A stretch of 64,000 nt of DNA from assembly GCA_030268105.1 (NCBI GenBank), contig BSDZ01000078.1, positions 496,001-560,000 of the forward strand, given 5' to 3'. Below, one piece after another: positions 45,601-54,279 of this stretch. Below the pieces are notes generated by a model that made no database searches, was not told the DNA's origin, and saw only the letters and a list, made by a program, of their open reading frames with translations. The translations under genes were made by a program, and so were the position numbers. This DNA comes from Volvox africanus (Eukaryota; Chlorophyta; Chlorophyceae; Chlamydomonadales; Volvocaceae). Numbering within the stretch: position 1 is the stretch's first letter; the number at the start of each line of letters is the position of its first letter.

Positions 45601-46143
45601 GAAACCAAAACCGGCAACCACACTCGATGGATGAAGGACGCCCTACGCAAAGAACCACAGGGATACAGACTTTACTGCAGCTCGAAACCACGTAACTCTG
45701 GCAAGGAACGCCACACATCAGGTGTCGCAATTGCGATCGGTGCCCGCTACACCTGTGCAGGACAAGTGACACACATATCACCGCCGCCCCTGCTACATGG
45801 GCACCTGTGCCGATGCAAGATTTCCACGTCAGCAAGTACCCCCCTACACGTGCTGGGAATCTACTGCCCGGAAGACACCTTAGTCCGAACCACCATATAC
45901 GCGCACTGCCAGACAGTTCTAAGACAGGCCAAGAATAACGGAGAACATGTAGTCCTGGCCGGAAACTTTAATGCCGTCTTGAATCCTGACGACCGCAGTA
46001 CAGGCCTGCTTGATACAGCAGACCGACTACACCTCAAATCATCACCGATAACATGCTCACACCGGTGCCTGAAAACCGCTCCCCCCGCCACCCGTCCTTC
46101 AGGCACTGGAGCAAGGAATGCTGTGCACACCAAAGCCGAATAG
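42655..46143 (+). CDS. Dualen ORF, part 1: TM region, Josephin-like protease, APE endonuclease
   Basis: 1162 codons. Residues 1-285 have no known fold. Five or six hydrophobic segments lie at ~288-310, 329-375, 383-400, 412-432 and 460-494. A Josephin-like papain-fold domain spans ~563-715 (YHEQQQKELC, HAINNLL, then PGHAIAVRK and WYIHDSL); candidate catalytic residues are Cys573, His693 and Asp708, with Gln567-569 before the cysteine. A proline/threonine-rich basic linker (~760-940) leads to an APE endonuclease from residue 950 (THNVRGLG, IVLTETKTG, GNFNAV). The usual GDFN aspartate is Asn. A frameshift near 46045 moves the APE end into another frame (to ~46358, motif FDHNPVHARLP). Copies 1 and 3 suggest the real N-terminus lies upstream. 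Confidence 0.85.
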   Translation: MQERHEKNAANNRISTAAISPERTLPMIQIGEAQASSSTETKQKVVNAYSYFSESAREDQDMGLKGDHRAQDLNQSKSCPADDDFCEKTFHRHDNSLRYVTNRTCGRTPGTDYSSRGAASDCIHLTEKYIVSITNCNTRMVSGKCRNREGKDVEDPRNLQANDLVTNKAHDKPQIGLWEHLRRSIKQPPDIKVTAQGGVNVTGQMLDNLGRTVNAPQLHYTRQNSPPLTAGTMLGSASPRIASRGIQKAFLPYLMRGRSTPTSVHLPGDVMCAGGHLIPHTIKALLHDLEITILIGYSIITGLGVTYALYKVNRAARQWNRSKGRSLQQTGNTILLAAMLSAPLACAVALRPLDLAIRLTLLTVGLIWVLRHFTKRIAASAVPVAIDLALAGAIYAAETIKWAGQHPLATRQIMVSAAALVTLCVQLATAAPMVPILSISTPAIGKGLKYIPGLKGHASWLIHICLIVGLAIPQNTMFGTTITLIVTLITTASWDRDPAPGTEGHPEGTESTQCAGPQDEITRTERPHTLTNTRAWRLSGPGTPSKQVTWPIMTNPHNPDDTLYHEQQQKELCMIHAINNLLGGPYIDPQHVLQYCRTMLQHMADRELHNAAATWRLTHNQNTGNFSTLAINPYLRYNVPVRTAQQRNDSAHPHVASIGSGQEIKPNVTLSSVLHQLPEHTRNWGFLVHLPGHAIAVRKHKDRWYIHDSLQPQPVELADENATWPREPGAIYTLNLRHHTEPTATHVDLRDIIPPDTWMRTDHTEYTEIQTTNGTTCTASRLPQSQKRRKIKHPRATQLARQTGRTLTKPPGTRTQPQPTAQDNDHPPAPNPTAVPLPSLLERAPRECPRQERHPGHTPPHIQPTDAQCNRPKPLTTTDHLRRRANKRTNPAGAEHPGETTHTTRESGNVHEPSAQRPRLSTTPVKSTTSSHPENANPPERRNRTIHRYMHIVTHNVRGLGTNFLSTLCNVRTWDADIIVLTETKTGNHTRWMKDALRKEPQGYRLYCSSKPRNSGKERHTSGVAIAIGARYTCAGQVTHISPPPLLHGHLCRCKISTSASTPLHVLGIYCPEDTLVRTTIYAHCQTVLRQAKNNGEHVVLAGNFNAVLNPDDRSTGLLDTADRLHLKSSPITCSHRCLKTAPPATRPSGTGARNAVHTKAE

Positions 46144-46269
46144 ACGATATCCTGATGTGCCCCGCTCTACATGTGAGCATAAAAGCGGGGACACCTGCAA
46201 ACGGGACCACGCCACAAGCATACTGCACTGTTTCTGTCGCCAGAGGAAACTTCGACCATAACCCCGTAC

Positions 46270-49200
46270 ATGCCCGCCTGCCCACCGACGCTATCCGCGT
46301 GGGACGCCAAGAGACCGGTGACCCCAAAGAACCAAGACGGAGACGGGGTCCGAACTAAATTGAAAAACGTGATACTACCCGTTCCAAACACCACAATCCC
46401 TGCAGCGCAATCAAAGATGGATGCCTCGCTCACGTCGGACATCCTCAGCCTCCAGGAATACCTCCGCCCAGCCGTCCATGAGATTGAGGTTGGCATTGCG
46501 AAACACACCGAGGACCCCACTGATATGACAGCCACCCGCTTGATGACACTACTTCGCGACCACCACAGCATCACGGCGGTCAATGTAGAGATTGCGGCAG
46601 CAATGCTTCAAACAACCCTCAACAAGGGACTAGACATCCTACTAGACCTGTGCCCGCAGAAACCGCCATGTACGGGCAAAATACACACCAAACGCACAGT
46701 CAGCAGAGGACTGAAAAAGCTACACAGAGAACACACCCGGCTCAAACACGAATACGAAAGGGAACTACGGATGCAGGCCGCCCCTGGATGCCAACAGCCT
46801 GATTGCGCGGATAGCTCAGCAAGCCCTAATGGGCCGGCATCGAACAGCACCCACACACCTCCCGAAGATGCGGGGGGCTTGCTGGAGCAACTATGTGACA
46901 CGATTCGATGGGTCGGTAGCCAAATACGGCAGGCGCTAACAATAGAACGCCGGAAAAACATAGCTGCAGCGCGACACCGAACCCAACATCTGATCGCCAC
47001 ACGTCCTCGACGGGCTCACCAAGGTATCTTCAGCAAAGATGAACTCGAACGCGGCCTGCCTGCGGTGAAACACCCAGTCTCAGGGAAAGTGTGCACGGAA
47101 CCCGAATCCATCCTTGAAGCTGTACACCAGTACTACCAGACGCAGGCCGCCCCCATTAGCGCCCCAAAGACTGGACGGTACTGCCCCGAGGAAATCCCAC
47201 GATCGTACCCATTCCTGCAGAGCACCACGCCAGATGCCTTCTCCCTAACCAGCCCGAGACAGGCCACGGATAAAGTCTTGCTTAGCAGCGTCGCTGACTC
47301 GTTTAACTTTAACAAATGTATCCAACACCTAGCCCGTAATAAGACGCCGGGACCAGATGGATTACCTAACGAGCTGCTGAGGGCATTGCCTGCTGCCTTA
47401 CACATCACCATCCATGACCTCCTGAAAGTTATGTGGGTCCAGGCCCGCACACCGAAGACATGGACTGAATCCGTTACGGTCCTCCTACCGAAAGCAGGGG
47501 ATGCGCTCCTCTTGAGCAACAAGAGACCCATTGCCCTCGCCAACACCCTTTATAAGTTATGGACTAGCCTCGTCACAGTGTCCATCGGGGGCGTCGCTCC
47601 CGAACTCGCATTGTTCAGTGAGGCGCAAGAAGGGTTCCTCCGGTACAGAAACACGGAAAGGCAAATCCAAAACCTGCTCCATGTGATTGAGGATGCTGGC
47701 CTCGCACGCAAAGATCTCTACTTGCTGTATGTCGACTTCTCCTCGGCATTTAACACCATCAACCACGACCTGCTGCTACAAATCATGTACGACTTGGGGC
47801 TACCCGAGGACCTCATCTATGTCGTACGGGACCTTTACAGCCAGGCACGGACCACTATACGGACAGAGCACGGCCTCACAGCACCAATAATGATCGAATG
47901 CGGCACGGTTCAGGGAGACACGCTTTCGCCGGTGCTATTCATCATCTTCCTCGAACCACTCCTCCGATGGCTCCATGCAGGCGGACGAGGGTACAAGTAT
48001 GGCTGCCTCTCCGACAGCTTGAACGCCAGATACCACGGAAGCTCAGCCGCATACGCCGACGACCTCGCTGTGATGACCAACAACGCACAAGACCTACAAA
48101 TGCAATGCGACAAAATCAGCTTGTACTCAAAATGGGCGGGCCTGCACGTAAACCACAAAAAAAGCGCAGTGACGGGCATCCTGCACCACAGAGCTTGGGC
48201 TGACCGAGGCCTGAACGGACCCACGTGTGCACGCACACTCAAGTCAGCCCTGGAGGAAAAAATCAAGGTAAGCGGCCAGGCAGTGCCGTACCTACCCCCC
48301 ACGGAGCCCTACAAATACCTTGGGGTACACGTGACGATGACCCTCAACTGGAGTGCACAGATGTCCCATGTCTGCAAGACAGTGAGGGACAAGGGTGACC
48401 TACTTCAGGGCTCCCTAGCATCGCCGGACCAATTCATCAGAATCATACAGAATTGCATACAACCGGTAGTGTCGTACAGCTTCCCCACCATGGCATACAC
48501 ACCTAACGATATCAAACTTTTGGACGCGATGATAGCATGCGTAGCCCGACGCTGCTACGGCTTGCCCACCAGTTTCCCCACACGTGCCGTGCTGCTACCA
48601 GCGGGACAGTATGGATTGGGAGTTGGGTCCCTGCTACCGATCTACGTGCGCATGGCAGTACACGCGTTGGTCTTATCCCTAAATGATGAAGGCCGGCTAG
48701 GCGTCGTGACAAGAGCCATGCTTGAGCTGCAGTGTTGTCTGGCGGCCGACACCAGGATGCACATGTTGAAACGCGAGAGCAGTTTTTATACCACCTTAAA
48801 ACAGCTGACCCTGGCGCGAGACCACGGCATCATGGTCACAGACAAGGGGATGCCGTACAACACATCCCTGAACACTCTCATGACGGCCGCCTCCGTCATC
48901 AACGCACGGCAGGACACAAAGCCCGGAACTCTGCCGTTCCGGTGCCTGCTCCCCTTAACAGAGCTGGGCTTAGACATGCACGCGCTCAATGACAAGAACA
49001 CAACACAACACCTCATCACCACCACCAAACTCCAGAAGCTTTTCCCCCGGGGCAAGGTGCAACACCGGCACAAGATTGCCCTGAATCGACTAAGCCTAGC
49101 AATAAGTGCCCAATGCCCCCAAGCCCCACACACGAAGGCACATGACCCGCGTTGCTGGTCGTCCGTGCTGCCTCTGGAAGACAGACGCCTCCGTGAGATT

Positions 49201-50085
49201 CCCAGCGACCCGCCGTTCACCGGCCTCCGGCAGAAATCAAGTCTTCCTAACCCAATACTAGCACCATCCCTCGACCCGCATGTACGCCGCAATACACCTA
49301 TCGTGTGGTGTACGACCACGCAGAAACCACACCATCCCCACACCAAGCCAGACGACATGAAGAGCAACCCGCCAGCGCCGCCGAGCCGCCCTGCGGATCC
49401 AGCATGCACAGGACGGAAACGCACAAGATCCGCCTATCAGCGGCAACAGGACTTCATCAACAACAATACACGCTGTGACAACAGCAACGTGAGAACGGAT
49501 ACTGCAGCTATCCACGGTGCGCAACTCCCAGATCCGGCCCCACAATGCACGTCGTATATAGAAGTGAGACGCGTCATGGCAGCCCTGCAAAAAGACACCC
49601 GCAGGAGTGTACCCAACCTAGGAAACCCTCCCGGGCCTATCGTCCAGGGGCCAAGCCGGCAAACCCGTCGCACACTAAACATCGGTATGACCTGGAAAAG
49701 GACAGGCAAAGGACAGGCAAAGGACACAACGGGGCAACAACAGATAGTTTACGACCTATACAACGATGCAGAGGACATCGAGGAAATACTCGTGGGCCCA
49801 ATCACAAAACGCACCGTCCCCTCAAAGGTGAAACCTCCCAAGAAACGGAAAACTGGGGCGGATACGACCTCAACCCATGAACAATACTACACGGTTCGCT
49901 GGAAAGACACTATTACCCCGACGTCTATTGTAGGCGCATATGCCAGTATGGGATACGTGCCCAAGCAGCTCTTGCCAGTGACAGTTCTCTATGGCACGCA
50001 GATCGATCGCCACTTCCGCAGAGTAATATGGGAGCCGTCTGATATCCCCGCAACATGTATCCTTCCTTCTTCGATCATGCACTGA
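46270..50085 (+). CDS. Dualen ORF, part 2: reverse transcriptase and chromodomain-like segment
   Basis: Same frame as part 1, rejoined after the short frameshifted stretch. Residues ~340-700 are a non-LTR RT: NKTPGPDGLPNELL, LLPKAG, KRPIAL, YVDFSSAFNTINHDLL, GTVQGDTLSPVLF and the catalytic AYADDLAV (YADD at 48052-48063). The fingers, palm and thumb look intact. A basic region follows, and near the end (49753 on) DIEEIL plus YYTVRWKDT resemble a chromodomain. The frame runs into the inserted solo LTR at 50056; the true sequence continues at 50850. Confidence 0.92.
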   Translation: MPACPPTLSAWDAKRPVTPKNQDGDGVRTKLKNVILPVPNTTIPAAQSKMDASLTSDILSLQEYLRPAVHEIEVGIAKHTEDPTDMTATRLMTLLRDHHSITAVNVEIAAAMLQTTLNKGLDILLDLCPQKPPCTGKIHTKRTVSRGLKKLHREHTRLKHEYERELRMQAAPGCQQPDCADSSASPNGPASNSTHTPPEDAGGLLEQLCDTIRWVGSQIRQALTIERRKNIAAARHRTQHLIATRPRRAHQGIFSKDELERGLPAVKHPVSGKVCTEPESILEAVHQYYQTQAAPISAPKTGRYCPEEIPRSYPFLQSTTPDAFSLTSPRQATDKVLLSSVADSFNFNKCIQHLARNKTPGPDGLPNELLRALPAALHITIHDLLKVMWVQARTPKTWTESVTVLLPKAGDALLLSNKRPIALANTLYKLWTSLVTVSIGGVAPELALFSEAQEGFLRYRNTERQIQNLLHVIEDAGLARKDLYLLYVDFSSAFNTINHDLLLQIMYDLGLPEDLIYVVRDLYSQARTTIRTEHGLTAPIMIECGTVQGDTLSPVLFIIFLEPLLRWLHAGGRGYKYGCLSDSLNARYHGSSAAYADDLAVMTNNAQDLQMQCDKISLYSKWAGLHVNHKKSAVTGILHHRAWADRGLNGPTCARTLKSALEEKIKVSGQAVPYLPPTEPYKYLGVHVTMTLNWSAQMSHVCKTVRDKGDLLQGSLASPDQFIRIIQNCIQPVVSYSFPTMAYTPNDIKLLDAMIACVARRCYGLPTSFPTRAVLLPAGQYGLGVGSLLPIYVRMAVHALVLSLNDEGRLGVVTRAMLELQCCLAADTRMHMLKRESSFYTTLKQLTLARDHGIMVTDKGMPYNTSLNTLMTAASVINARQDTKPGTLPFRCLLPLTELGLDMHALNDKNTTQHLITTTKLQKLFPRGKVQHRHKIALNRLSLAISAQCPQAPHTKAHDPRCWSSVLPLEDRRLREIPSDPPFTGLRQKSSLPNPILAPSLDPHVRRNTPIVWCTTTQKPHHPHTKPDDMKSNPPAPPSRPADPACTGRKRTRSAYQRQQDFINNNTRCDNSNVRTDTAAIHGAQLPDPAPQCTSYIEVRRVMAALQKDTRRSVPNLGNPPGPIVQGPSRQTRRTLNIGMTWKRTGKGQAKDTTGQQQIVYDLYNDAEDIEEILVGPITKRTVPSKVKPPKKRKTGADTTSTHEQYYTVRWKDTITPTSIVGAYASMGYVPKQLLPVTVLYGTQIDRHFRRVIWEPSDIPATCILPSSIMH

Positions 50086-50844
50086 ATCTGCACGCCTGGA
50101 TGTTAGCTACGTGTGCACCGTGCTTACGAACAGCAAGGCGATTCAATGCGAGTAAAGTGACAGCAGAATACTCAGCAACAAGGAAAGTTCCAACTTACAA
50201 TAATCTTCGATTACAGAATAGAAGTCTGCCGTCAGACCCCGCGGGCCGCGTTCATCATCCGGCTGGAGATGATATGCTGAAATAGCTCAGGCCGAATATA
50301 AATGAGTAAAACGTATATAATATATTCAGATTGAGTTAATTACGCGAGTACTTGATCCAAAGTAGCGTTGAGCCGACTTCGGTCTCTAGGCGGCCGTCCT
50401 CACACCTATCACGTCGCGATACCGATGTGCAGTACAGGTCTCACTGGATTTCGATCTCAAGTGTGAGTACTATCTTAGCACTGTTCTGAATATTGCGTAA
50501 TCCGTAATATTAATGGATGCAACGCATGGAATATGTGAAGGTCGACCCAACCATCACGATCGTCGCGTTCCTGCATACGCGTATGGTTTATGACACGGAT
50601 GAGGTAATAATATTTAAAATATTATTACGTGATATATTATGTCGATAGATAGATCGTGCATTGATATCAGCCTCGAGTCAAACATGTTGACCGACAGTGT
50701 GATGTCGTAGATGATAATGCGACATGCCTGATTAGCTAGATATACTTGAATATATCATGCTAATATAATTATATCATGCTTGGTAGTGCACGAATGGACT
50801 GCAGCCTACTTCGGTGTAAACGGTGATCGAACCAGCGTACAACA
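50056..50844 (-). repeat. Solo C-family LTR inside the Dualen element
   Basis: TGTATCCTTCC...GTACAACA on the plus strand, with CAACA at 50051-50055 and 50845-50849 as a target-site duplication. Dualen coding joins cleanly across it. The palindrome GTAATAATAT / ATATTATTAC is at about 50604-50628. The full element was lost by LTR-LTR recombination. Confidence 0.85.
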
Positions 50845-51953
50845 CAACACAACTCGGAAGGTTGCCCAACGGACCAAAGGCGATGGAGAGATATGAGCAA
50901 ACGAGGTCGCAGAGTGTGAAACCCCCTCTCGAAATACCCAAAACCCAACGACAGCAATCTAACGACCCCTCAGCGGCAGGGCCGATGGGACCCGCCCCCT
51001 TTGGAGCAGACCCAGCGGGCACGCCTTATTCGAGCGAACACTACCTTTGAGACCGCGCCGTGCAATCCATACACGGACATGCGCCCCACGGGAAAGTACC
51101 GAATCCAGATAGGACTGCTAACCAAAGAGGGCAGCTCGACCGAAGAGAACCTTGACCTATGGTCTATGACCCGAGAGGGAAATGCGTGGGCACCGTCACC
51201 CTGCAACGCTTAGAGACCCTCAGAATGCGATACCAACACACAATCAAAACCTACCCTGAGGTGCACAGAAGCCTATCCCCCCAGGGTGACTTCGCCGAGG
51301 ACGTCGCACGCCTTCTTCTGCGGTACAGAAAGGATCCCAATGGGCGAGAGTCAAAAGACCCGCCACGGTCGCAGGCGACCATGAATAGAGAACTGCACCG
51401 CACGTTGGTTGACGCCCTGCACGCCCTAGACGCCGGCCCAGTTGTCGAAAGGTTTTCATCCCCGCTTAACTGCGGTGAAGAGGTGCAATACTACTTTAGC
51501 GCCCATGCAGAAGACCAACTCTTCGGAGCGAACATAGAGGCATTCTCTCAGCCATTTACAGGCCTCTTGATAGCATACCCGAACCCTGACCCCACCAGCG
51601 TCAAAAAGGCGGTAACGTGGGCAATCGCAGGCGTGTCACACACAATGACATCCGCATTGCCCACCGCCACACTACTCATTGTCCCGCACAGCCGGACTGG
51701 TCCCCACACACAGCTATACAACACACCGTACGTCTTCCATCTCACGCGACTGAGCCGTGGTGAAGCGTGCATGCTCACCAGCAGGACGGGAACTGACGGC
51801 CAAACCCCTGGCTACAAGGGAGGCCTGGACCTCGTCGTGGTGGCCAACGACACTGCGATCCGAGGACTAAACGCCCGCTCCATGAAGGCGCTCCTAACCG
51901 AACTCAAAGCGATGGACGCCGTCGGCCTCCCCAGAAAACATCTGCGCATATAG
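50845..51953 (+). CDS. Dualen ORF, part 3: unassigned domain between RT and RNase H
   Basis: Coding resumes after the solo LTR in the frame ending 51050, then needs two small frame changes (about 51050 and 51160) to join the 51159-51953 frame. Residues of the latter frame include VVERFSSPLNCG, YYFSAHAEDQLFGANIEAF, LLIAYPNPDP, TATLLIVPHSR and DLVVVAND. The alternation of strands ending in AYPNPDP and LIVPHS recalls degenerate Dam-like methyltransferases, but the catalytic NPPY is not present, so this is a guess. A TAG at 51951-51953 separates it from RNase H in the same frame. Confidence 0.7.
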
Positions 51954-52019
51954 GACACGCCCGAGGGCACCCAATGCGTCGACATCCAGCGTCCCTCCCC
52001 AGGCAAAGCTGCTCAGGTC

Positions 52020-52838
52020 ATGCACAAGATGATGGCCTCAAAGCCGCCTGGACCCAGACCCACCGCCATAGTTCACCAAATGGACGGACAGATGCTCCAG
52101 CAGCGCCTGACAGCAGCTTTCCCCAGACAAATACCACTCCGCGTGTACCCACAAGATATCATCTGGACTGACGGTAGCTGCATTAAACCGGCTGAAAACG
52201 ACGGCCCGAACAAGTTGGGTGCGGCTGCGTACTGTGGACCCACCGGAAAAACATTGTACATCGACCCAGCAGGCGTCGGATGCACCAATACCATTCAACG
52301 GGCAGAGCTGGCGGCAATACGCGTGGCCCTATCAACGCAAAAGGAAGTGAACAGCGCCCTAACAATTGCCACTGATTCACAAGCATCACTGGATCTTATC
52401 AAAAGAGCAATAAACGATCCAAGTAAACTGCACATTTCCAAGCACAGAGCCCTACTCATGGATATCGCCGAACTACTGTATGACTACACCCACCAGAACA
52501 TAACCGTCCACTTCTTGAAAGTGAAATCGCATACCGGCCTTGATGGTAATGACAAAGCTGACAAGGGAGCAACATCTGTCGCACAAGGCGAGATTCCGGC
52601 AACTTTTACTGAAAAGGCAGACAGCGTCCCGTTCGATAAAGTGTTCTGGCTAAAACAGCGCGACACTTGCTTCTACATTAGTGACCTGAACAAAGGCCTC
52701 TATAAGTGTCTCCAGCAGGATACCTTCGCAGGCTGTACAAACGACACAATTCTAACTGAAAAATGGTGTAACACCGCCTTGAAGTTAGACCCCAAAACCA
52801 GCAATGCCTTCCTCAGCAACCCAAAGACGCCCCACTGA
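52020..52838 (+). CDS. Dualen ORF, part 4: RNase H
   Basis: A type-I RNase H with all four acidic positions: WTDGSC (about 52164), QRAELAAI, ATDSQASLD and GNDKAD. The preceding ~45 codons are in frame with the unassigned domain, separated only by the TAG at 51951. The frame stops at 52838, and a shift near 52830 leads into the zinc-finger region. It would remove the RNA strand after first-strand synthesis. Confidence 0.92.
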   Translation: MHKMMASKPPGPRPTAIVHQMDGQMLQQRLTAAFPRQIPLRVYPQDIIWTDGSCIKPAENDGPNKLGAAAYCGPTGKTLYIDPAGVGCTNTIQRAELAAIRVALSTQKEVNSALTIATDSQASLDLIKRAINDPSKLHISKHRALLMDIAELLYDYTHQNITVHFLKVKSHTGLDGNDKADKGATSVAQGEIPATFTEKADSVPFDKVFWLKQRDTCFYISDLNKGLYKCLQQDTFAGCTNDTILTEKWCNTALKLDPKTSNAFLSNPKTPH

Positions 52839-53500
52839 CCCAAAAACTGCAAATACTGAAAGCTCGATACGGGCTGCTATTCAATGCTAAGCTGCAGAAA
52901 CTTTACGGACGTGGCGGAGACGGAAACTGCCCTATTTGCCGCAGCTGCGGAATGACCGGCCCCACAACCGACTCAGGAGCCCACATACTCGGCGGGTGCC
53001 CCCACCCAACCATGAAAGGCATGTACATCAACCGGCATAACCAAGCAACGCGCACTATTGCCAACTGCGTCCACGGGGGCCGCAACGGTGGTGGCTTCAT
53101 GATTATGGACGCCTATCTCCCGCCGTACTGTAGTGGGACGCGCGTCCCCAAATGGATGCTGCCACACCTAGGAGACGAGGAAATCCGCCGCCTCCGCCCA
53201 GACATCATGTTCATTCCCAACCTCCCCACGCACACAACCCAGCGCAAACGGTACCAGGGGCCAGAATGCAAGCTCATGCACGATGTGTACATTGTCGAAG
53301 TGGGCTACACTAGCGACCTGCAACACACCGAGAAACTCAAACAGAAAACTGCACAACACGCACGGCTAACAGAAGAACTCACGAAAGCAGGCTGGAAGGT
53401 GCACTACACTGAGGCGCAAATCGTCACCCTGGGCAGCACAGGGACCCTAACCAACACGCTAAAACAGCGGGTGCCATTATCCGGGCGCGGCGAGCACTAG
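52832..53500 (+). CDS. Dualen ORF, part 5: zinc finger and restriction-like endonuclease
   Basis: After a frameshift near 52832 the frame reads LTQKLQILKARYGLLFN, a CPICRSCG...H..GGC zinc motif, INRHNQATR, then the RLE core RLRPDIMFIP (about 53190) and YIVEVGYTSD (about 53290) with a following KQKTAQH helix, ending at TAG 53498-53500. This is the RLE layout of early-branching non-LTR elements such as R2. Its presence with an APE domain defines Dualen. Confidence 0.85.
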   Translation, partial: PLTQKLQILKARYGLLFNAKLQKLYGRGGDGNCPICRSCGMTGPTTDSGAHILGGCPHPTMKGMYINRHNQATRTIANCVHGGRNGGGFMIMDAYLPPYCSGTRVPKWMLPHLGDEEIRRLRPDIMFIPNLPTHTTQRKRYQGPECKLMHDVYIVEVGYTSDLQHTEKLKQKTAQHARLTEELTKAGWKVHYTEAQIVTLGSTGTLTNTLKQRVPLSGRGEH

Positions 53501-53646
53501 AGGGTGCAGCCAAATAACCGGTAAAACCAAAACGGTTTCCCACGGTGGTGTGGGCATACAGGGGCGGCTATGCTGGCCCTCAGTTCCCCACCCCCTTAAC
53601 ACACGCCAGGTTCCGGCCGGCGTACTATTATTATTATTATTATTCT
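53501..53646 (+). other. Dualen 3' UTR and TAT-repeat tail
   Basis: A short 3' UTR ending in about seven TAT/ATT units (53627-53646). The sequence switches abruptly to gypsy coding at 53647. Confidence 0.8.
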
Positions 53647-54279
53647 GGGTGCCGCGACATTATGGCAGTACCGCGCGCGCATCGATATGGAGTTCACCAC
53701 ACTTAGTCTGTGCAAAGGGAACCTATCGACTAAGGTACCTTTCCTGTCGTACCAAGATGTCACACCAGAGGAGGGCGGAACTGTTGCGGGGCCTGAGGTT
53801 AATTTCGCTCTAGCCGAAATGAAGAAACCAAGCTAATTGGGCGCAAAGAAACCGATTGGATGATACGGAAAGGCGCCCATGTGTTGCTTGTGAGGCCACG
53901 GGTGCAATCGAATGCTACCACCGCGCAGTCCACCGTGAAGGATCTTGAGGTCGAAGCCCTCCTGCAAACATATGCTGATGTCTTTGGCAACATCCCAGGG
54001 CTCCCACCTATGCGACCTGTTGACCATACGATCCCTCTTGTGCCCAGAGCACAACCCGTCTCACGACCTATGTACAGGTTAAGCCCATTGGAGTTGGATG
54101 AAGTGAAGCGGCAAGTGAGGGATCTGCTCGCAAAGGGTATGATTCGGCCCAGCACATCGCCATATTCTGCACCGATATTGTTCGTCGGTAAGAAGGATGG
54201 GACGCTGCGTATGTGCATTGATTATCGGGGCTTGAATGCGACTACGATTAAAAATCGCTACCCTATGCCGCGCGTCGAT
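53647..54279 (+). pseudogene. E3: gypsy protease/RT fragment
   Basis: Begins inside pol just after the protease and reads QYRARIDME, the linker, [35 protein letters not shown] and [21 protein letters not shown], where E4's LTR cuts in. One stop and a shift lie near 53835. It is closely related to E1/E2. Confidence 0.85.

Larger units (their letters stand above)
42449..53646 (+). mobile_element. Dualen/RandI-type non-LTR retrotransposon, nearly full length
   Basis: One long coding region (42655-53500, with a few frameshifts and stops) encodes TM segments, a Josephin-like protease, APE endonuclease, RT, RNase H and a zinc-finger/restriction-like endonuclease. It ends in a (TAT)n tail at 53627-53646. 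APE plus RLE plus RT, RNase H and cysteine protease is the published definition of Dualen, described from Chlamydomonas. A 789-bp solo LTR with a 5-bp target duplication splits it at 50056-50844. Its left neighbour is E2 (minus) and its right neighbour E3 (+), so the flanks do not come from one target element. Confidence 0.88.

Noticed and set aside
46141..46143. TAG at the end of the first Dualen frame as another programmed readthrough stop
   Set aside because: The APE coding here lies in another frame (46053-46358), so this stop is a by-product of the frameshifts and is not at a domain border.
48786..49424. Minus-strand frame of 212 codons opposite the Dualen RT region
   Set aside because: Antisense shadow of a real coding region; rich in C, R and W as expected for the reverse complement.
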